Below, one piece after another: positions 12,490 through 21,421 of a DNA stretch of 64,000 nt (positions are counted from its first letter, which is position 1; each line of letters opens with the position of its first letter). The position numbers and the translations under genes are program-made. A model generated the notes under the pieces. That model searched no databases. It saw only the letters and a list, made by a program, of their open reading frames with translations, and was not told the DNA's origin. Source of the DNA: Candidatus Fukatsuia endosymbiont of Tuberolachnus salignus (GTDB taxonomy: Bacteria > Pseudomonadota > Gammaproteobacteria > Enterobacterales > Enterobacteriaceae); NCBI RefSeq assembly GCF_964030845.1, contig NZ_OZ034983.1:2914001-2978000 (forward strand), read 5' to 3'.

Positions 12490-13111
12490 TGCAGTCGTAG
12501 TTGGGTCGAATCCCCTCATAGTGCCAGGTTTTTCCTGCGAGGCCAGTGACATTGCCAGGCACAATATTGATGCGCCGTCGCCAGTCAGACCACTGCAAAG
12601 CATGGGAGAGCGATAGTATTCGTGGCCATAACCAGCTTGTGAACAGGTTCCTCAGTTCGGGAAGGGACCAGGGTACGCGTCCCGGGAAGTTTTTTTTGAG
12701 CGGACTGGCGTATCACGACCAGTAGGGCAAGTAGTGATAGGGTAATATAGCGGTACCACCCTTTCCACTAGCGAACTTCATAGTAGTCTAGTCCACATTC
12801 ACCTTTCGTCATCTGGAAGCCTTGTTCAATCTGCCTGCGCTGACTTCCACCTGAACCAATTTTTCCAGCGAGACCTTCTCCCTTTGCATCCCACTGGGTG
12901 CACTCGCTCAAGTCAATACTGAATACCTATGCGGAGAGTCCTCACCCAACCATTCCGCCAATTGCCAGCAGGTTTTACGCTGACACTGGCTCAGTAACCC
13001 CTTTACATAACCTGCTGCCCGTTCACGGGTTTCAGAACGAGGGAATAAACTCCCTAGCCTGTTCGTTAATTTGTCAAAAATCGCTGAGCCACCGACGTCA
13101 TCTAACACCAT
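12490..13111 (-). pseudogene. IS701-type transposase remnant
   Basis: Read on the minus strand, 13111-12908 encodes an N-terminal piece with the IS701-family pattern RSETRERAAGYVKGLLS...RKTCWQLAEWLGEDSP. After a stop and an apparent internal deletion of a few hundred codons, the C-terminal part is legible in pieces: EQGFQMTKGECGLDYYEVR (stop) WKGWYRYITLSLLALL near 12830-12720, and QWSDWRRR near 12600-12570. Stops and frame changes make it non-functional. It ends just before hemG. The boundaries are approximate and terminal inverted repeats were not found. Confidence 0.7.
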
Positions 13112-13192
13112 AGATTAAAATAACATCAATCCCAATCCCACAGCCCCTCATTATACACAACCTAACTACGACTGTAGTACTAGATAGTATCG

Positions 13193-14035
13193 TCATGAAA
13201 TATTGAACCGTAGAGCAATGTATCGTATTTGTACAGCAGCCAAAAACGAGGGGGGTATTTTTTGCATAACTCGTGGCAATACCCCGCCAGCGTTTGAGAT
13301 GTAGAAAATCATTCTCCACAAGATGTCGATGTTTGTAGAGGTCCTTGTCATATTCACGTTGAATCTTCCGATTCTTTTTGGGCGGGACAGCCACTTTCAT
13401 GCCAACTTCTTCTGCTTGCTTAATCATGTTATTACTGTCATAGCCTTTGTCAGCCAACAGACATTCCGCTGTCATGCCCTCAATGAAGTCCATAGCTCTC
13501 GTACAATCTGCTTCGGTACCTGATGTAATAATCGCTCTGACCGGCATACCATGCGCACCCACGGCCAAATGTATCTTACTGTTGAGCCCCCTTTGTACGT
13601 CCGATCTTGATTACCCCTCTTTTATGCCTGCCACGTGAAGATGAACTTGACTATGAATGGCATCCATCATTAGCCATTCAAAATCCGGCTCCACAATTAG
13701 CTCTTCGAGGAGAGACTCTCATAGCCCTTTGTCACGCCAGGGGGGTCTGGTTTTCAATATCCAGAAAACCACATTAATAAACTGCCGATTATCTCGAGCT
13801 ATTAGACTTGTAGTAGATCGGTGCTTATTCAGCAATAACGGGCGTCATAGAAGGGCCTTTAAGCGATTTTTTCGCACGAGGTAATGCAAAACGCATCCCT
13901 AAAATGCTTAAAAAATGTTCGTTTCTCTATTAGGCAACAAGTCTATTCCATCCCAGATACCTTTTCTTCCCGGCAGATGAGGTTCCAGTAGGCTCCAAAC
14001 ATGATCGGATATATCGTGTCAGCGATGGGCTAAAT
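13193..14035 (-). pseudogene. IS5-family transposase remnant, interrupted and frameshifted
   Basis: The minus strand encodes in pieces an IS5-family DDE transposase: DISDHVWSLLEPHLPGRKGI near 14015-13950; then, after a 141-bp insertion, RDNRQFINVVFWILKTRPPW near 13795-13735; a gap; LLEELIVEPDFEWLMMDA near 13710-13655; and MAVGAHGMPVRAIITSGTEA onward to KKNRKIQREYDKDLYKHRHLVENDF (13568-13310). A final frameshift lies in a six-base G run (C on the coding strand) at 13250-13255; with one base fewer the frame would run through SFLAAVQIRYIAL to a TGA at 13195-13193. It is clearly dead. Confidence 0.8.
13804..13944. repeat. R2-type repeat inserted in the IS5-type transposase
   Basis: A 141-bp segment with inverted ends AGACTTGTAG and GGCAACAAGTCT sits between two copies of ATT (13801-13803 and 13945-13947). 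Removing it with one ATT rejoins the transposase frame as GIARDNRQFIN, the family sequence. Its ends resemble the R2 ends (AGACTTCTTGC), the target duplication is of the same ATT/AAT type, and the length is that of the longest R2 copies. The interior differs from other R2 copies, so it may be an older or sister family. Confidence 0.7.
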
Positions 14036-14116
14036 TCATTCTTGAATCATCTCAACAGTAGTCGTTACTTGCTACGTGATAATATATTTTTTATTACGTG
14101 ACGACCCTATTTAAGA

Positions 14117-15568
14117 TCACTCGCGCCAAAACGTAGGTGTAAACAAAACCAGTAAAGTAAAAACTTCTAGGCGACCAAATAACATGGTGATTACTAATAT
14201 CCATTTTGCCGTATCGTTCATGGAGATAAAATTATCAGCCACAACACCCAGTCCTGGTCCCAAATTGTTTAAACTTGCAGTGACCGCAGAAAATGCGGTG
14301 AATTCATCCACACCAGTCGCAATGATCGCCAGCATACTGATAATAAAAACCAACGCGTACGCGGAAAAAAAACCCCAAACGGCTTCAAGTATTCGTTCCG
14401 GTAGTGCCCTACGACCCAATTTTATAGTGTAAACTGCATTTGGATGGACCAGCCGTTTTAATTCCCTCAACCCCTGCAAGTATAACAGCAAAATGCGGAT
14501 CACTTTCAAGCCTCCCCCCGTTGAACCACCGCAACCACCGATAAAAGCGGAACATAACAACAACATGGGCAGAAATAATGGCCACTGAGCAAAACTATCA
14601 GTGGTAAAACCCGCGGTAGTTGCCATCGAAACCACTTGGAAAAATGCTTGACTTAATGTCTCTAAACCGGATTGATAAACATTGTATTGCCAGAGTACAA
14701 GAGTGCAGATAATAACTAATGTGAGTTGTATTAGGATAAATATACGAAACTCGAGATCGCGCCAATATACCTTCAGATTCAACCCACTAAAAGCCGCAAA
14801 ATGCAGCGCAAAATTACAACCAGAGATCAATAAAAATAGCGCAATAATGGTATTAATAGCTGGGCTAGCAAAATAACCAATACTTGCATCGTAAGTGGAA
14901 AAACCACCTATAGCAATGGTCGAAAAACTATGAGATATAGCATCAAATACCGACATCCCAGCACACCAGAGAGCAAATGCACAAACAATGGTCAACAGCA
15001 CGTAGATCAACCAAAGCGTTTTAGCTGTTTCGGCAATCCTCGGACGCATTTTATTATCTTTTAGCAGGCCAGGCATTTCCGCTCGATACAACTGCATACC
15101 ACCAACCCCAAGAATAGGTAAAATAGCTACAGCCAGTACGATGATGCCCATACCACCGAGCCATTGCAACATTTGCCGGTAAAACAAAATCGCTTTCGGT
15201 AGAGATTCTAATCCCACCAATGTGGTCGCCCCGGTAGTAGTAACCGCAGAGAAAGATTCAAAAAAGGCATCAGTGACAGAAAGATTAGGCCGCTCAGAAA
15301 ATAAAAAGGGTAGTGCTCCCACACTTCCCAACACCGTCCAGAAAAGTACCACTATTAAAAATCCTTCTCGAGGCTTCAATTCATGTTTCTGTTTTCGGTT
15401 CGGCAAGGCAAGAAGCAAGCCGATGGTGACAGCAACAACAAGCGTCTCGACGAAGGCTCGACCAGCCCCATCATGATAAATCAATGCCACTACCCCGGGA
15501 ACAATCATGGTTACGGAGAATAAGATGACCAGATGACCAACAATACGGGCTATCGCACGGAAATGCAT
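14117..15568 (-). CDS. trkH: Trk system potassium uptake protein TrkH
   Basis: The 483-residue protein (same length as E. coli) is the membrane channel subunit of the Trk K+ uptake system, gated by TrkA. The four selectivity-filter loops are visible: AVTTTGATT near residue 113, STIAIGGFST near 219, VVSMATTAGFT near 312 and AVTASLNNLGPGLG near 433, with ten or so membrane helices around them. The C-terminus TLLVLFTPTFWRE matches E. coli exactly. The start overlaps the miaB 3' end by 19 bp. The gene normally precedes hemG; here IS remnants follow it. The miaB neighbour on the other side is not ancestral. Confidence 0.97.
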   Translation of the reverse strand: MHFRAIARIVGHLVILFSVTMIVPGVVALIYHDGAGRAFVETLVVAVTIGLLLALPNRKQKHELKPREGFLIVVLFWTVLGSVGALPFLFSERPNLSVTDAFFESFSAVTTTGATTLVGLESLPKAILFYRQMLQWLGGMGIIVLAVAILPILGVGGMQLYRAEMPGLLKDNKMRPRIAETAKTLWLIYVLLTIVCAFALWCAGMSVFDAISHSFSTIAIGGFSTYDASIGYFASPAINTIIALFLLISGCNFALHFAAFSGLNLKVYWRDLEFRIFILIQLTLVIICTLVLWQYNVYQSGLETLSQAFFQVVSMATTAGFTTDSFAQWPLFLPMLLLCSAFIGGCGGSTGGGLKVIRILLLYLQGLRELKRLVHPNAVYTIKLGRRALPERILEAVWGFFSAYALVFIISMLAIIATGVDEFTAFSAVTASLNNLGPGLGVVADNFISMNDTAKWILVITMLFGRLEVFTLLVLFTPTFWRE

Positions 15569-16926
15569 CGTGGTATGTTCCTTAGATCCATTTGCTCTTC
15601 AGTACGCACAAGGATACCACGCAAAGAAGTTGCGTAGACGCTGGCAATTTCCACATCAACGAATTTACCAATCATTGCTGGTGAACCTTCGAAATTCACC
15701 ACACGGTTATTTTCTGTGCGCCCCGCTAATTCCATCACATTTTTGCGTGATGGGCCTTCAACTAAAATCCGTTGTGTCGTGCCAACCATAGCACGGCTGA
15801 AATGCATAGCCTGTTGACTAATACGTTGCTGTAAAATTTGTAAACGCTGCTTTTTTTCTTCTACAGAAACATTATCTGGCAGATCCGCGGCTGGCGTGCC
15901 AGGACGAGGGGAATAAATAAAACTATAGCTAGTATCAAAATTAACATCGGCTATCAGTTTCATCGTTTTTTCAAAATCGTCTAATGTTTCACCGGGGAAA
16001 CCAACGATAAAATCGGAGCTAACCTGAATACCAGGGCGTGCTCTGCGCAATTTACGAATGATCGCTTTATATTCCAATGCGGTATGAGCACGTTTCATCA
16101 TTACCAATATACGGTCAGAACCGCTTTGTACCGGTAGATGCAAAAAACTTACCAATTCGGGCGTATCTTCGTATACTTTGATAATATCATCATTAAATTC
16201 AATAGGATGACTAGTAGTGAAACGCACACGATCAATACCATCAATGGCAGCAACCAACCGCAGTAACTCAGCAAAACTGCAAACACCACCATCATAGGTA
16301 GCACCACGATAAGCATTTACATTCTGACCCAACAAATTCACTTCACGGACATTCTGAGCCGCTAACTGAGTAATTTCAAATAAAATATCATCACTGGGTC
16401 GACTCACCTCTTCACCCCGAGTATAGGGTACTACACAGAAAGTACAGTATTTATTACACCCCTCCATGATAGAGACAAAAGCAGAAGGCCCGTCAGCACG
16501 CGGCTCCGGCAGACAATCAAATTTTTCAATTTCAGGAAAGCTAATATCTACTACCGGACTCTGTGTTCCCTGTACCTGGTTGATCATTTCTGGTAAGCGA
16601 TGTAGAGTTTGCGGTCCAAATATTATATCTACACAGGGAGCACGTTGGCGGATATTTTCCCCTTCTTGCGAGGCAACACAGCCACCAACACCAATAAGTA
16701 GCTGCGGATTACTGTTTTTCAATAGCTCCCAACGCCCCAATAAATGGAAGACTTTTTCCTGTGCTTTCTCACGAATAGAACAGGTATTCAGCAACAAAAG
16801 ATCAGCTTCTTCCGGTAGTTCGGTCAATTGATAGCCATGAGTACTGGCTAACAGGTCTACTATTTTTGATGAATCGTATTCGTTCATCTGGCAGCCCCAG
16901 GTTTTAATATGCAGTTTTTTTCTCAT
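15550..16926 (-). CDS. miaB: tRNA-2-methylthio-N6-dimethylallyladenosine synthase MiaB, C-terminus altered
   Basis: MiaB is a radical-SAM methylthiotransferase that adds the 2-methylthio group to i6A37 of tRNAs. The N-terminal UPF0004 domain has the three cluster cysteines (GCQMNEYDS near 10, NTCSIREKA near 48, GVGGCVAS near 82). The radical-SAM motif CNKYCTFC lies near residue 156, and a TRAM domain follows after about 375. At 458 residues it is 16 shorter than E. coli (474): homology ends after LVRTEEQMDLR, and the last ~10 residues are replaced by unrelated codons running into trkH. The lost tail is beyond the TRAM core, so activity is plausible. It is divergent from ubiF, as in E. coli; ybeZ, the usual downstream gene, is absent. 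Confidence 0.94.
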   Translation of the reverse strand: MRKKLHIKTWGCQMNEYDSSKIVDLLASTHGYQLTELPEEADLLLLNTCSIREKAQEKVFHLLGRWELLKNSNPQLLIGVGGCVASQEGENIRQRAPCVDIIFGPQTLHRLPEMINQVQGTQSPVVDISFPEIEKFDCLPEPRADGPSAFVSIMEGCNKYCTFCVVPYTRGEEVSRPSDDILFEITQLAAQNVREVNLLGQNVNAYRGATYDGGVCSFAELLRLVAAIDGIDRVRFTTSHPIEFNDDIIKVYEDTPELVSFLHLPVQSGSDRILVMMKRAHTALEYKAIIRKLRRARPGIQVSSDFIVGFPGETLDDFEKTMKLIADVNFDTSYSFIYSPRPGTPAADLPDNVSVEEKKQRLQILQQRISQQAMHFSRAMVGTTQRILVEGPSRKNVMELAGRTENNRVVNFEGSPAMIGKFVDVEIASVYATSLRGILVRTEEQMDLRNIPRCISVR

Positions 16927-17123
16927 TGGGATCTTATCTGCTCCATACTCTTTAAATGAATAAAGGCTTAACTACTTAATTAAACGGCATTGTATTCATT
17001 CGCTGCCATCCTGACCAGTGATAACCTGTTAATCGGCAAAAAGTCACCGGAAAGCGCTATTAATGTCAATAACACAAATCCACTGTTTAACGATCAACAC
17101 ACAAATTTAAAAGTATAACTAGC

Positions 17124-18305
17124 ATGAATGATGATCAACAAAATTATGATGTAGTCGTAGTGGGCGGTGGAATAGTGGGTGCAGCTGCAGCATTAAACTT
17201 AGCACGATGTGGTTGGTCGGTTGCTCTGTTAGAACACAAAGCCCTCTTACCTTTTGATGATAATAGCCCTCCAGATCTGCGGGTATCCGCCATCAATTAC
17301 ACCACTATTGGTTTGCTAAAGCAGCCAGGAGTATGGGCGCGAGTACAGCAGATGCGTTACGCGCCCTATCGCCGCCTTGAAACTTGGGAATTATCCGGTT
17401 CAGAGGTGATTTTTGATGCTGCATTCCTGGCGTTGCCAGAATTGGGTTTCATGGTTGAAAACCGCGTATTACAACTGGCATTGTGGCAACAGATGAAAGA
17501 ATGCAATGGCTTGACATTACTCTGTCCAGCAGAATTGAAAAATATGCGAAGAATAGATGATCACTGGCAATTGACGCTGGACAGACCACAACAATTAAAG
17601 ACACGTTTAATCATCGGTTCTGATGGCCCCCATTCGCTAGTACGACGTTTAGCGGGTATAGGCACCAGCGGTTGGCAATATCGTCAAGCTTGTATGTTAG
17701 TCACAGTGGAAACAGAAACACCACAACAGGAAACCACCTGGCAACAATTTTTTCCATCCGGACCGCGTGCTTTTTTGCCATTGTTTGGTCATTGGGCATC
17801 GTTGGCCTGGTATGATAGTCCGCAACGTATTCGCCAGTTACAAGCGATGCCGCTTTCACAACTCAATCAAGAGATCACCCGCGCTTTTCCAGCACGTCTC
17901 GGCAAAGTCAATGCTATCGCAACGGGATCCTTCCCGCTAACTCGCTGTCATGCGCAACATTACGTTGAATCTGGGTTAGCACTATTGGGTGATGCTGCAC
18001 ACACTATTAATCCGCTAGCCGGACAAGGCGTCAACTTAGGCTATAAGGATGTGGATGCATTGATTGATGTGCTTAATCAAGCTCGTGAGCTAACCAGAGC
18101 CTGGTATAGTAAGGAGGTATTGTTACGCTATCAGTATCGACGCAGAAGAGACAATTTGTTAATGCAAAGTGGCATGGATCTTTTTTATACCGCGTTCAGT
18201 AATAGTTTGCTGCCTGTAAAAATAGTGCGCAACCTGGCACTGATGGCAGCACAGCGAGCCGGTAAGTTGAAAGAGTATGTGCTGAAATATGCCTTAGGTT
18301 TATGA
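17124..18305 (+). CDS. ubiF: Ubiquinone biosynthesis hydroxylase UbiF
   Basis: The 393-residue flavoprotein monooxygenase (E. coli 391) hydroxylates 2-octaprenyl-3-methyl-6-methoxy-1,4-benzoquinol in aerobic ubiquinone synthesis. The FAD-binding GGGIVGAAAALNLARCGWSV motif lies at residues 13-32, DGPHSLVRRLAG near 170 is the conserved DG motif, and the second FAD motif GDAAHTINPLAGQGVNLG starts near 292. No interruption is seen. In E. coli a tRNA cluster follows; here only an R2 fragment is found. Confidence 0.94.
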   Translation: MNDDQQNYDVVVVGGGIVGAAAALNLARCGWSVALLEHKALLPFDDNSPPDLRVSAINYTTIGLLKQPGVWARVQQMRYAPYRRLETWELSGSEVIFDAAFLALPELGFMVENRVLQLALWQQMKECNGLTLLCPAELKNMRRIDDHWQLTLDRPQQLKTRLIIGSDGPHSLVRRLAGIGTSGWQYRQACMLVTVETETPQQETTWQQFFPSGPRAFLPLFGHWASLAWYDSPQRIRQLQAMPLSQLNQEITRAFPARLGKVNAIATGSFPLTRCHAQHYVESGLALLGDAAHTINPLAGQGVNLGYKDVDALIDVLNQARELTRAWYSKEVLLRYQYRRRRDNLLMQSGMDLFYTAFSNSLLPVKIVRNLALMAAQRAGKLKEYVLKYALGL

Positions 18306-18314
18306 ATACGCTTT

Positions 18315-18351
18315 GACTTCACATAACGAACAACGGTTTTGCAAGAAGTCC
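18315..18351 (+). repeat. R2 repeat, right-end fragment
   Basis: The sequence ends CGGTTTTGCAAGAAGTCC followed by AAT, matching the right end of the R2 family, with part of the internal block CATAACGAACAACGG shared with copies at 38540 and 41270. The left end is missing. Confidence 0.6.
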
Positions 18352-18426
18352 AATGATAAAATTTTCGATAACACATTGATATTAAAAAATCTTATTAATA
18401 AAAGCAATCGCTCGGACGATAGTGGA

Positions 18427-18756
18427 TCAGATACATTTCACTGGCTTAGGCAATCCGGCAATTTTAGTCGCTTGTTTTGCTGGACCTTTAGGAAATAAGC
18501 GATACAGGTAACGGCTATTACCTTTTGCTTCACCAAATTTTTGCGCCATAGCAACGACTAGCATACGAATCGCAGGTGAAGTATTATACTTTTGGTAGAA
18601 ATCACGTACAAAGTGCACGATTTCCCAATGTGATTCCGTCAAGACGATACCCTCCCGTTCCGCTAAAAGCGGAGCCAACGTCTCGGACCAATCCGTGCTG
18701 TTTTTTAAATAACCCTGCTCATCAGTATCAATGGATCGACCATCAAATATCAACAT
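18427..18756 (-). CDS. tusE: Sulfurtransferase TusE
   Basis: The 109-residue protein (E. coli 109) belongs to the DsrC/TusE family. TusE accepts persulfide sulfur from the TusBCD complex and passes it with MnmA to tRNA for 2-thiouridine at U34. The family fold is clear (DEQGYLKNSTDWSE at 12-25, LTESHWEIVHFVRDFY near 40, ..RYLYRLFPKGPAKQATKIAGLPKP). The essential sulfur-carrying cysteine is the penultimate residue, in the ending KPVKCI. It stands alone between an R2 fragment and an R1 copy. Confidence 0.94.
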   Translation of the reverse strand: MLIFDGRSIDTDEQGYLKNSTDWSETLAPLLAEREGIVLTESHWEIVHFVRDFYQKYNTSPAIRMLVVAMAQKFGEAKGNSRYLYRLFPKGPAKQATKIAGLPKPVKCI

Positions 18757-18823
18757 ATCGCCTCAGTGGTAACAAAGCTATTACACGCAAAAAGTCTATT
18801 GAATAGGTTTAAACAGATTTTAA

Positions 18824-18991
18824 GAACCTGTCCAAATCTTTTTGAGCGACGCTCAGGCGAGGAAAAAATGAGCGAAAAAGCGCGGTTTACCCTTTGTATA
18901 CAACAAAAGGGAGTCAATGAGCGTTTTGAGCGCGCCTTTAACGAATTACTTGACCAAAACACGGCGAGCACAAGAGATTCCAAACAGGTTC
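18824..18991 (+). repeat. R1 repeat, full copy A
   Basis: Starts GAACCTGTCCAAATCT and ends AGATTCCAAACAGGTTC, an imperfect inverted pair about 17 bp long. The internal landmarks of the family are present: GAGCGACGCTCAGGCGAGG, AAAGCGCGGTTTAC, TTTTGAGC and TTGACCAAAACACGGCGAGCAC. It is somewhat longer (168 bp) than other copies because of an extra segment near 18893-18912. It lies between tusE and hflC, both on the minus strand. Confidence 0.85.
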
Positions 18992-18995
18992 ATAA

Positions 18996-19020
18996 AGAAA
19001 GGCTCGTATTAACGAGCCTT
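18996..19020 (-). terminator. Terminator after hflC
   Basis: A perfect 9-bp stem AAGGCTCGT (18999-19007) / ACGAGCCTT (19012-19020) with loop ATTA is followed on the minus strand by TTCTTTAT. It lies 19 bp after the hflC stop and would end the long amiB-hflC transcript. Confidence 0.75.
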
Positions 19021-19039
19021 AATAATAACAAACATTACA

Positions 19040-20053
19040 TCATGGACGATTCGTAGATTTTTCCGGCAATTTCATAAAACGAAAGAAATCACTGTCAGGA
19101 CTAAGCACCATCACATCATTAGAGCCAAAGCTTTTTACGTAAGCACGTAGACTCCGGATAAAAGCGTAAAAATCAGGATCTTTACTGAAAGCCTCAGCAA
19201 ACAATCTAGCAGCTTCCGCATCACCTTGACCACGCGTGATACGTGCCTGACGTTCTGCTTCTGCCAGTGTACGTGTCACTTCATAATCAGCGGTTGCTCG
19301 CAGTTTCTCTGCTTCTTCCTGGCCTTGTGAACGATGGCGACGAGCTACTGCCTCACGTTCCGCACGCATGCGCTGGAAAATAGCGTCAGAGACTTCAGCG
19401 GGTAAGTTGATTTGCTTAATCCGTACGTCGACGACTTCGATTCCTAAGGCTGCCATACTATTCGGGTTAACCGCCGGTTGTTTACCACGAGTTTCCCGCT
19501 CGACTCGCGCCGCCGCAATCGCAATCGCAATCGCAATCGCATCATCTGCATCAGTAGTGACCATTTCATCATCAACTGTGCCCGTGTTCAAAGCATTACG
19601 CACATCAGACGTGAGCTTACCACGAGAATCAGTCACAATATCCTTTACGTCCAAACGACCAATTTCAGAACGCAGGCGATCACTAAACTTACGTTTTAGC
19701 AACACTTCAGCCTGTGAAACATCTCCACCTCCTGTCGCCAGATAGTAACGGCTGAAATCACTGATACGCCATTTTAAATAGGAATCAACAATGAGATCTT
19801 TTTTCTCTTTAGTAACAAAGCGATCTGCCTGGTTGTCCATAGTTTGAATACGTGCATCCAGTGTTTTCACCGTTTCGATAAGCGGCATTTTAAAATGGAG
19901 CCCTGGCACATAAACCAACGGCTTATTATCGTTATCACGCAGTACTTTGCCAAAACGCGGTACGATACCGCGTTGACCTTCCTGTACAACAAACACTGAC
20001 GCGTAAAACGCTATCACTACCATAGCGATGATAAGTAAAAAAGGCTTACGCAT
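19040..20053 (-). CDS. hflC: FtsH regulator HflC
   Basis: HflC (337 residues; E. coli 334) is a membrane-anchored SPFH/band-7 protein that, with HflK, forms a large cage around the FtsH protease and modulates its activity. One N-terminal membrane helix (about residues 5-24) is followed by the band-7 domain; hallmarks such as RFGKVLRDNDNKPLVYVPGLHFK, VTKEKKDLIVDSYLKWRI and the coiled-coil RAEREAVARRHRSQGQEEAEKLRA are strongly conserved. An insertion AIAIAIAIAA near residue 175, where E. coli has AIAEAA, comes from a tandem hexamer in the DNA. It starts 3 bp after hflK and ends the operon; nsrR, next in E. coli, is absent. Confidence 0.96.
   Translation of the reverse strand: MRKPFLLIIAMVVIAFYASVFVVQEGQRGIVPRFGKVLRDNDNKPLVYVPGLHFKMPLIETVKTLDARIQTMDNQADRFVTKEKKDLIVDSYLKWRISDFSRYYLATGGGDVSQAEVLLKRKFSDRLRSEIGRLDVKDIVTDSRGKLTSDVRNALNTGTVDDEMVTTDADDAIAIAIAIAAARVERETRGKQPAVNPNSMAALGIEVVDVRIKQINLPAEVSDAIFQRMRAEREAVARRHRSQGQEEAEKLRATADYEVTRTLAEAERQARITRGQGDAEAARLFAEAFSKDPDFYAFIRSLRAYVKSFGSNDVMVLSPDSDFFRFMKLPEKSTNRP
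19515..19538. repeat. In-frame hexanucleotide tandem repeat in hflC
   Basis: GCAATC is repeated four times and then degenerates to GCATCA. On the coding strand it gives alternating Ala-Ile codons. The unit is a multiple of three, so slippage would change protein length without a frameshift. Confidence 0.9.
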
Positions 20054-20056
20054 TGA

Positions 20057-21304
20057 TTATTCTCTCCCTACGCGAATGGGAACGCTACGTTGAACGTTAG
20101 CTCGACCTTGATCCGAGAGACTACCCGTACTGGCGCTTTTTACATCCTTACTTTGACTGCTTTTAGCAGACGAAGGCCGGCTCAGATCAATCAAACTGGT
20201 GTTTTTATCGCCATCGGCTTTATTTAGTGTTGTCTGCCCACGTAGCATTTGATCCAGGGGAAGTACCATCAAATTCCCTCCCTTATCATTAACCAACACT
20301 TTACGGCTATGACTTAACACCTTCTCCATAGCATCAATATACAGTCGCTCACGTGTAATTTCAGGTGCGGCCTTATACTCAGGCAACAATTTGGCAAAAC
20401 CGGCAACTTCACCTTGTGCTTCTAACACGGTACGTGAAGTGTAAGCTTTAGCATCTTCCAATAGACGCTGAGCTTGACCGTTGGCACGAGGTTGAACCTC
20501 GTTGGCGTAGGCCTCCGCTTCACGAATATACTGTTGTTCGTTTTCACGAGCTGCAATTGCATCGTCAAAAGCTGCTTTTACTTCTTCTGGCGGACGAGCA
20601 GCTTGGAAGTTAACATCGAGCAAAGTAATCCCCATTTTATAGGGTCGAACAGTTTCTTCCAGGACACGTTGAGTCTCACTACGAACGATGGTACGCCCTT
20701 CCGTCAGGATTTTATCCATGGTGAATTTCCCGATAACTCCCCGTACAGCACTGTCGGTTGCCTGACGTAAACTGTCGCCAGGATAGACCACACTAAACAG
20801 GTAAGCGGCAGGGTCGGTGACCCGGTACTGAACATTCATTTCAACCCGAACGACATTTTCATCAGAAGTTAACATAACACCGGCTGCCGCTAGCTCTCGT
20901 ACTGACTCAACATTAACCGGAGTGACCTCATCGATAAAAGTGGGTTTCCAATTCAATCCAGGCTGTACGATATGGCTTAATTTCCCCAAACGAGTCACTA
21001 CACCACGTTCAGCTTCCCTGATGGTATAAAAACCACTGACTGCCCATATGACAATCATCACTATAGCCACAGTACTGACGATACGGCCAAACCCCCAACC
21101 CGATACACTGGTATTATTACTACCTTTGCCTTTGCCACCGAAATCGCTTAATTTCGTACTCAGCTTACGGAGGATATCGCCAAGATCAGGCGGCTTTTGC
21201 TTACTACCACCTTTATTATTATTTCCGCTAGAGTTGCCGCTATTATTGCTGCTTCCCCACGGATCGCGGTCCTGTCCGTTATTACCGGGCTGATTCCACG
21301 CCAT
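20057..21304 (-). CDS. hflK: FtsH regulator HflK
   Basis: HflK (415 residues; E. coli 419) pairs with HflC in the membrane complex around FtsH. A Gly/Asn/Ser-rich cytoplasmic N-terminus (about 1-70: MAWNQPGNNGQDRDPWGSSN) precedes one membrane helix (about 73-92) and a periplasmic band-7 domain (FYTIREAERGVVTRLGK onward), with the conserved ENEQQYIREAEAYANEVQPRA coiled coil near 270. The low-complexity C-terminal tail is Ser/Lys-rich. It lies between hflX and hflC, the order known from E. coli. Confidence 0.96.
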   Translation of the reverse strand: MAWNQPGNNGQDRDPWGSSNNSGNSSGNNNKGGSKQKPPDLGDILRKLSTKLSDFGGKGKGSNNTSVSGWGFGRIVSTVAIVMIVIWAVSGFYTIREAERGVVTRLGKLSHIVQPGLNWKPTFIDEVTPVNVESVRELAAAGVMLTSDENVVRVEMNVQYRVTDPAAYLFSVVYPGDSLRQATDSAVRGVIGKFTMDKILTEGRTIVRSETQRVLEETVRPYKMGITLLDVNFQAARPPEEVKAAFDDAIAARENEQQYIREAEAYANEVQPRANGQAQRLLEDAKAYTSRTVLEAQGEVAGFAKLLPEYKAAPEITRERLYIDAMEKVLSHSRKVLVNDKGGNLMVLPLDQMLRGQTTLNKADGDKNTSLIDLSRPSSAKSSQSKDVKSASTGSLSDQGRANVQRSVPIRVGRE

Positions 21305-21421
21305 GTTTTAGCTCCATTCTATGATTGGTTTTCTTTAGACCAAGAGTTTGCTCCAAGAGACAAACACTCCATTACACAAAATTTAATCCCACAATAATAC
21401 ACGATTAACCGTCGCTATGGG

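Noticed and set aside
12461..12598. Longer HemG start
   Set aside because: The extra 46 residues match the tail of an IS701-type transposase, not HemG.
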